A stretch of DNA of 64,000 bases from the NCBI GenBank assembly GCA_963575745.1, contig CAUYUJ010015938.1, positions 176,335 to 240,334 on the forward strand. The letters are read 5' to 3'. The translations under genes and the position numbers were made by a program. Numbering within the stretch: the first letter of the stretch is position 1; every line of letters begins with the position of its first letter. This stretch comes from Prorocentrum cordatum (Eukaryota > Sar > Dinophyceae > Prorocentrales > Prorocentraceae). Below are positions 58,655-64,000 of the stretch, piece by piece. Under the pieces are notes generated by a model. It made no database searches and had not been told where the DNA came from. It was given only the letters and a program-made list of their open reading frames with translations.

Positions 58655-58815
58655 GTCTGTACAGAAACTGTTGGCGGTCCGCACGGATTTCTTGGATCTG
58701 AGCTGGACACCCCTCCCTGGCGCGCGGAGCGCGCGAGGGGCGGCGCCAGAGGTGCCGCTGGGAGGGGGGCCCAGCGCGGATCCACGAACTCCGCGCGGAG
58801 CGCCAAAAATCTGAA
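58655..58815. repeat. Family I GC-rich foldback
   Basis: ggcggtccgcacggatttct on the left, cggatccacgaactccgcgc on the right. GC-rich loop with ggcggcgccagaggtgccgc. Confidence 0.8.
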
Positions 58816-58894
58816 TGGCGATTTTTGTTCTTCGATGTTCCTCCCGTGAGCCTCGGGGACCGTCGGCAACCGGCGCGTTGCCTCCTCGGGGGCG

Positions 58895-59035
58895 GCCAAG
58901 AGGGGGAAGCCCAAGAGGGGGGGGCGCAAATCATGGCCAGCGGCATGTGCGCGTTCCAGAGGGGGGGGCGGCCAGGGACGTAATGAAGAAAGAAGAGGAA
59001 GAGGCGCCGTGAATCTGAGGAAATATCATGGGTCC
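58895..59035. repeat. Family J repeat
   Basis: Second copy: gcgcaaatcatggccagcgg, then aagaggaagaggcgccgtga and atctgaggaaatatcatggg. Confidence 0.75.
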
Positions 59036-59112
59036 AAAAATCGCCCCCCGTCTATTTTCGGACCCTTCTTGAACGTTCCTCCTGTCGAGGGACCGGCGCG
59101 ACTGGACTCTTG

Positions 59113-59286
59113 GTCGGCGGTGGACAAACCTCCCTTTAGTAAACCTCCCCTTAGTGAAAACGGCCTGGGACCGAAACCGACGGACCTGACCCCGCAAACA
59201 CTGACGGCCGCGACGCCCTCTCGCAAACCGAAAACGGCCAACTCCTTAATCGACGTGTCAGGGTAGGAGGTCTGTCCACCCCCGAC
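59113..59286. mobile_element. Family B MITE, second copy
   Basis: 174 bp. Terminal repeats GTCGGCGGTGGACAAACCTC and the complement of the right end match at about 19 of 21 positions. The interior shares ccctttagtaaa, agtgaaaacggcctg and taatcgacgtgtca with 26871-27041. A family C element is inserted at its right end. Confidence 0.82.
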
Positions 59287-59288
59287 TT

Positions 59289-59501
59289 TTTGGACGCCCG
59301 AAATGGGTACCGAAAAAATGGGTACGATGCCCAACAGCAAATGCTGTCCCAAACCAACAGCGGCCGCTGTTGGGCAGGCGGCCTCCTGTGTCGAGTGGAC
59401 ACAGGCCGCGGCGGCGTGGACAGCGGATCTTGTTCAAAATGAACAGGAACTGCTGCTGGGCATAGTACCCATTCTTTCAGTACCCATTTCGGGCGTCCAG
59501 A
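59289..59501. mobile_element. Family C MITE, second copy
   Basis: Also exactly 213 bp, flanked by GACTT on both sides (59284-59288 and 59502-59506). Terminal inverted repeats start TTTGGACGCC and TCTGGACGCC. Inserted at the right boundary of a family B element. Confidence 0.93.
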
Positions 59502-59689
59502 GACTTGGCCGCCCCCCACCTCGGCGGCGTCCGGCCCGGCGGCGTCCGGGCCGGGCGCGGCGCCTCCGCGCAGGGCGGCGGGCGCCTCCGCGCAGGGCGG
59601 CGGCGCCTCGCGCGGCGGCGCGCCGCAGGCCCACGGGGCGCTCGCGAGCGCCTGCTGCGAGCGGGCGGCGAAGTGCTGGAGGGCTCAAG

Positions 59690-59960
59690 GAGGAGGAGGA
59701 GGAGGAGGAGGAGGAGGAGGAGGAGAGGAGGAGGAGGAGGGAGGAGGGGGGAGGAGGGAGGAGGGAGAGAGGAGGAGGGAGGAGGAGGAGGAGGAGGGGA
59801 GGACGGAGGGAGGAGAGGAGGAGAGGAGGAGGAGGAGGAGGAGGAGGAGGAGGAGAGGAGGAGGAGGAGGAGGAGGAGGAGGAGGGGGAGGAGGAGGGAG
59901 GGAGGAGGAGGAGGGGAAGGAGAAGGGAGGAGGGAGGAGGGAGGAGGGAGGAGGAGGTTG
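59690..59960 (+). repeat. (GGA)n tract
   Basis: About 265 bp of GGA/GGGAGGA. Confidence 0.9.
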
Positions 59961-60270
59961 CCGCCGACGCACGGTTTCTCAGATCTCTGCGCGGGTTGCA
60001 AAGTGTTGGAGGGCCATGACTACCCTGCTTCCAGAAGACGAGTATCTGGGGCCAGTGCCGAATAGTTACCGCTCTCACGTTCTGGCATAAAACGTATCTG
60101 AAAGCGTTGGGTGCCGTGGCGTCTATGGATGCCTTGGGGGTGGATACGTCTATGGGCAGCTCGGCCGTTGCGTTCGGCGCAGCATAGGGTTCCAGAAAGG
60201 GTATATCCGTCTAAGGCATATTCTCGTTCCAGAGCAGGTCCCACATGGTGCTCCAGGCTAAGTGGATACA

Positions 60271-60429
60271 CGCCGGTCGGCAGAAGTAGGTAAAACCATG
60301 AGGGATTGCGTTCAGGCCAATCCGGAGAATAACAGGACACAGAGAAACCATATCGATTCTTGAAGTAAGAAGGCGCCTGAAGTAGAGAGGGATCCGGGAA
60401 TCCAGAGGTACCTACATTCAACGACGCGT
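60271..60429. repeat. Family H inverted repeat (diverged)
   Basis: Copy starting cgccggtcggcagaagtagg and ending acctacattcaacgacgcgt. Shares aagaaggcgcctgaagtaga. Confidence 0.75.
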
Positions 60430-60639
60430 ACGCGTAAGGGGGGAAGAGCGGATGCCAAGAGATGGCCCTCCGCCGACCTCCGCTTGCCGGGGGTGGAAAG
60501 AAGGCGTGCGCGATATTGTTAGCTTTCCCCCTCCCCCTTTCCCCCGGTTCCCCCTCCCCTGCGGTTCAAACTGCCGTATGCAGGGGGGGGGTCCCCCCGG
60601 GAGCTCGCCAGCGCCTCCCAGTGTGCCCCTGGAGCCCCC

Positions 60640-61130
60640 CAAAAAAAACCCGCGAAGGGGCCCGAACAGAGCGCCAAACTGTTCCAAGAGAGCGTCGATA
60701 CGGCCAAGGGGGTAGCCCCACGACTGTCTGAGATGGCTTCGCGGCGGCCCACGAGGCCCCGTCAAGACGCAAAACTCGTCCCGCTCCTCCTGAAAAACGT
60801 ATTTGTCTAGCGTCATCGCCTTATTCGCCTTGACACGTCCAAAACGGCCCAGTGGGCCCCAAAGATCGACCCAAAGAGGCCCATGAGGAGCCCCAAGACA
60901 TCCCGAGAAGGTCCCCAAAACGGCCCCATGGCCCCCCAAGACGGCCAGAACGAATCCTACGAGGATCCCACGAGGGGCCCGAGATGGGAAATGCGAAGCG
61001 GCATGTCGACCCTTTGCCCTCCCATATGGCCCAACGGCCCCCGCAGAAGACTAGAGGCCCCGAGATGCCTCCCGAAGGCCCGAAAGACCCCAAGAGGCCC
61101 CCAACGCAGAAAAGAAGCAACAAAACCACA
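60640..61130 (+). repeat. CCCAAGACGGCC degenerate array
   Basis: Units such as gatcgacccaaagaggccca, gacatcccgagaaggtcccc and ccccaagaggccccc. No gene. Confidence 0.55.
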
Positions 61131-61349
61131 CACATAGAGGAGGCCTCCAAGAAGCCCCCCCCCCCCCAGAAGCCGCAGAAGAACCACAGCACCCCCCCAC
61201 GAAATACCAAACCATTCCACAAGGAGCTTTCCGAGATGCCCCTCCGAAGCAACTGCAGAGCCCCTTTATATGTGTACAAGAGGCTCCTGACCCACTACGT
61301 CACTTCCACAATCGCCCCATGTTCTCAATGGTTCGAGGGTCGGATTGAC

Positions 61350-62340
61350 ATGGTGAGTTTCTTCGCTCTCCTCCCCATCCTCCTACTCCTCCTGCTCCCC
61401 GTCCTCGTACCCGTCCTCCCCTCCCCCATCCTCTTCTCGCCCATCGTCCTGCGTCGCCGCTACACCCTGTCGAGTGTTCTCCGCCATCTCAGACGGCGTC
61501 TCGTGAGACGCACCAGCGTCGTAGTCCTCCTACCCCTTCTCTTCCTCCTTTTTACTCTTCGTGCGTTCCTTCCTCTTTGTCGTCCTCCTGTCCTCTCTCC
61601 CCCTCCCTGTCCTCCCTATCCCGCGTCGCCAATGCACCGTTCAAGGAATCCCCCGTCATGCCAGCAAAGAGTTCCGCCAACGTTGTTCTTAACGCGCGGC
61701 TCGCCACGCGTCGCCAATGTACCATTCAAGGTTTCCTCCGACATCTCAGCACACCTCTTCCTCCTCCTCGACGTCCTCGTCCGTATCCTGAAACCACATC
61801 CTCGTCGACCCTCTCCTCTTTGGCCACCTCACCGACGTTCTCGTCGTATTCACCCTGTCCCTGGTCCTCGTTGAACCGTTCCGAAATTGTTCGCCATCGT
61901 CATGGTCCTCCTCCTCTTCGTTCTCTTCATCCTCCTCCTCAAACTGGCAATCCGCCTCCACCTCCTCCTGCTCCTCCTGCGTATCCAGTTGCTCTTCCTC
62001 CAACTCCCCATTCTCCGCCTCCTCCTCCTCCTCCTCCTCCTCCTGTCCTCTTCCTCCTACTTCCGCTCGCCCTTTTACTTCCGCTCGCCCTCCTCCTCTT
62101 CTTCCTCCTCCTCATCCTCATCCTCCCCCTCCGTCTCCACCGGGTCCGCCTCTCGTCTACAACATCTTCCTCGTCCTCGTCCTTGCCCTCAACGTCTCCT
62201 TGCTCGTCCCGCTGCCTCTCCTATTGCCTCCTCTCTCGCGCTCGTCCTTCTTTCTCCTCCTCCTCACCCTCCTTCTCCTCCTGGTCCTCCGCCACCTGCT
62301 CCTCTTCCTCTGTCCTCGTGTTCCTCGTTACACGATGCAT
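61350..62340 (+). repeat. TCC/CTC-rich region with short duplicates
   Basis: Pyrimidine-rich. gcgtcgccaatgcaccgttc (61623) and gcgtcgccaatgtaccattc (61708) are a partial duplication. No exon recognised. Confidence 0.55.
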
Positions 62341-62344
62341 GTCT

Positions 62345-63200
62345 GGACCTCCCCTTGGCCCCAACGGACAGGAGGCAAACTCCCCCGACCGATTCCCGAT
62401 GTGACGACACAACTCGAAATTGCACAGGATACATGAATCCTCTGACTCTAGCTTCCCTGGGGTCAAAGGCGTGAGCGACATTCGTCTGTCCCCCTTCCCC
62501 CTGTCACCCCTTCCACGGTGCCACACTTCGGTATGACGAGGAATAGGGTGCGGGAACGAGCTCGCCATCGCACCCTCAGCGTCCGCAGAAACTCGAAATG
62601 CACATTCCGTGGCCTCCGAGATACCCAAGGTGGCATCGATACGTGATCAAGCTGAGCTCGAAAATGGTGATGAACCCTCAAAAAAGCTAAGGCTCAAGAC
62701 CGCCGGAGAAGCCAAGACGCCCAACCAGTGCTCCAAACAAACAGGAAGGCACGAAAAAGCAAAACTCTATCACATCCATAAAGACAACGTAGACCTTCAC
62801 ATACGTACTCGCCTTTGTTCTCTGCGCAGCGTCGAGAAAGGACTCAAGAGGCCTTTCAGATCGGTCCAAGACGGCCCGACATCGCTCCAGGACGGCCCAA
62901 AGATGGTCACAATGCATCTGAGGGAACGATCAATCAAGACGCCTACAGGTAGCGCGAACAAGACCTCAAGAGGAGCCCAAGAGCGAAGACTCGAACTGAC
63001 ATTTCAAACCGTTCCCCCCCAAGACAGAGAACTCAAAAAACAACATTCAACCAACAAAACTGGAACTCTCCCGTAACGTTTCTGGAACTGTTTGAAAACC
63101 ACCATCGGCTCAACCCTTTGCCTCGGATCCAACTTGCACATCAGGCCGAACCTGGCTTATAAAAGGCTACACACGCACCAAATGTCTAGGGGGGCATCAT
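62345..63200. other. No gene seen
   Basis: Moderate GC, with a few ccaagacggccc units (62840-62910). No coding segment with splice support on either strand. Confidence 0.45.
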
Positions 63201-63329
63201 TCCGCTAAGTGGGCGGGGCCCACTTGGCCAGCACAGTTGCACCCCCATCGCCACATGTGGCCCACTTACACGCCAGGTTGGGCCAGACATGATCCACCGT
63301 GGCACCCGCCCGTGACCCCCCCTGTTCAC

Positions 63330-63806
63330 TCAGCAACCCGCGCGGCGGTCCCAGCTGGGCTCCCCTGGGGCCTCCGGCGCCTCCGCCAGCGTCGGGGGCG
63401 TGTCCGCCCGCCGCGCCTGCGTATGTGGTTCGTCCGCCCCCCGCGCCCGCGGCGACGCGGGCTCCAGACCGGGCAGGGCCGTGCCCCGCGGCTCTGTGCG
63501 GGGCGGCCCTGTGCCGAAGGCGGGCAGCGCGCAGGCATCGTCCACGCGCCTCGCCACCTCCTCGATCGCGACGCGCAGCTCGTCGCCCTGCGCCCGCCTC
63601 GCCCTGCGCTCCGCCTCGATGGTGCCGACGAGCTCGACGCACTGCTGCTCGCTGTGCTGTACGACCGTCGCGAGCTCCTCCGCCAGCTTGGCCTGGAGCG
63701 ACAGCGCCCTGTCCTTCTGCGCCTCCGCTGCGCGCACGCCCGCCGCGACGGCGTCGCGCAGCTCTGCGATCTCCTCCGCCAGCCTCGGAGGAACGAACGA
63801 CGGCAC
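63330..63806 (-). CDS. Coiled-coil exon of unknown gene
   Basis: A 158-codon frame with heptad-like composition: RLAEEIAELRDAVAAGVRAA, EAQKDRALSLQAKLAEEL, VELVGTIEAERRARRAQGDE. It then becomes Pro/Arg-rich and ends at a TGA. A plausible acceptor (cgttcctccgag) lies just before LAEEIAEL, so the initial residues are probably intron. An inverted repeat of family I abuts it upstream. It may be an exon of another gene or an N-terminal exon of the metacaspase-like gene downstream. I do not recognise a named family. Confidence 0.5.
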   Translation of the reverse strand: MPSFVPPRLAEEIAELRDAVAAGVRAAEAQKDRALSLQAKLAEELATVVQHSEQQCVELVGTIEAERRARRAQGDELRVAIEEVARRVDDACALPAFGTGPPRTEPRGTALPGLEPASPRARGADEPHTQARRADTPPTLAEAPEAPGEPSWDRRAGC

Positions 63807-63915
63807 AAATCCGTGCGGAGCTCAGCGCTGACTTCTTTGGATCGGCGCTGGAGCCCCGTGGCGGCGCCCCGGGGCGCCGCCCGTGGCGCGCGGAGAGCGC
63901 CAGGCCAGGGGTCCG
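63805..63915. repeat. Family I GC-rich foldback (partial)
   Basis: aaatccgtgcggagctcagc then ttctttggatcggcgctgga and ggcgccccggggcgccgccc. Adjoins the coiled-coil exon. Confidence 0.65.
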
Positions 63916-64000
63916 ACGCCTACTGTCCACTGCCACCACTATCGACCCGGGGCGGCTGATCTACGGCAGTGCTTTGCTGTGCCAGGCGCCCACCGCGCCC

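Overview
The window looks like nuclear DNA of a dinoflagellate, most likely a Prorocentrum-like species; the species guess is inference. The reasons are: high GC; tiny exons scattered among kilobase introns; introns ending in AG but starting with GC or GA as often as GT; tandem copies of the dinoflagellate spliced leader (DinoSL) fossilised at the 5' end of a retroelement; and an extreme load of short inverted-repeat elements, minisatellites and (TCC/GGA)n tracts. I see no prokaryotic features, and almost all long open frames are frames through low-complexity tracts or inverted repeats.

The real coding content is on the minus strand. Joining homologous exons by hand, with matching codon phases and splice dinucleotides, recovers two head-to-tail metacaspase-like (caspase-fold, peptidase C14) genes. 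Copy 2, upstream, runs from about 57.5 kb down to about 31.4 kb in eleven recognised exons. Copy 1, downstream, runs from about 29.1 kb to its stop at 735 in eight recognised exons. They align along the whole p20 and p10 regions but differ in several intron positions. Both have lost the canonical catalytic Cys, and copy 2 also has Tyr in place of the catalytic His. They could instead be one very long gene encoding two caspase-like domains. A separate coiled-coil exon lies at 63.3-63.8 kb on the same strand.

The 12.8-kb intron 10 of copy 2 holds two LINE-type (non-LTR) retrotransposons in the same orientation as the gene. LINE-1 (about 38.5-33.8 kb) is a decayed element with a DinoSL triple relic at its 5' end, then ORF1 (zinc knuckle and coiled coil), an AP-endonuclease and a reverse transcriptase. 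LINE-2 (about 43.6-39.56 kb) keeps one long reverse transcriptase-RNase H frame of 1136 codons, one base out of frame with an upstream endonuclease remnant.

The rest is accessory: at least a dozen families of short non-autonomous inverted-repeat elements (called A to P here), several with exact target-site duplications and nested insertions. There are also tandem arrays, notably at 7.5-8.0, 9.9-10.1, 11.0-12.0, 15.0-17.6, 22.7-23.5, 26.2-26.4, 32.1-32.3, 47.5, 50.3 and 51.4-51.8 kb. I saw no tRNA, rRNA or CRISPR array, and no convincing promoter.
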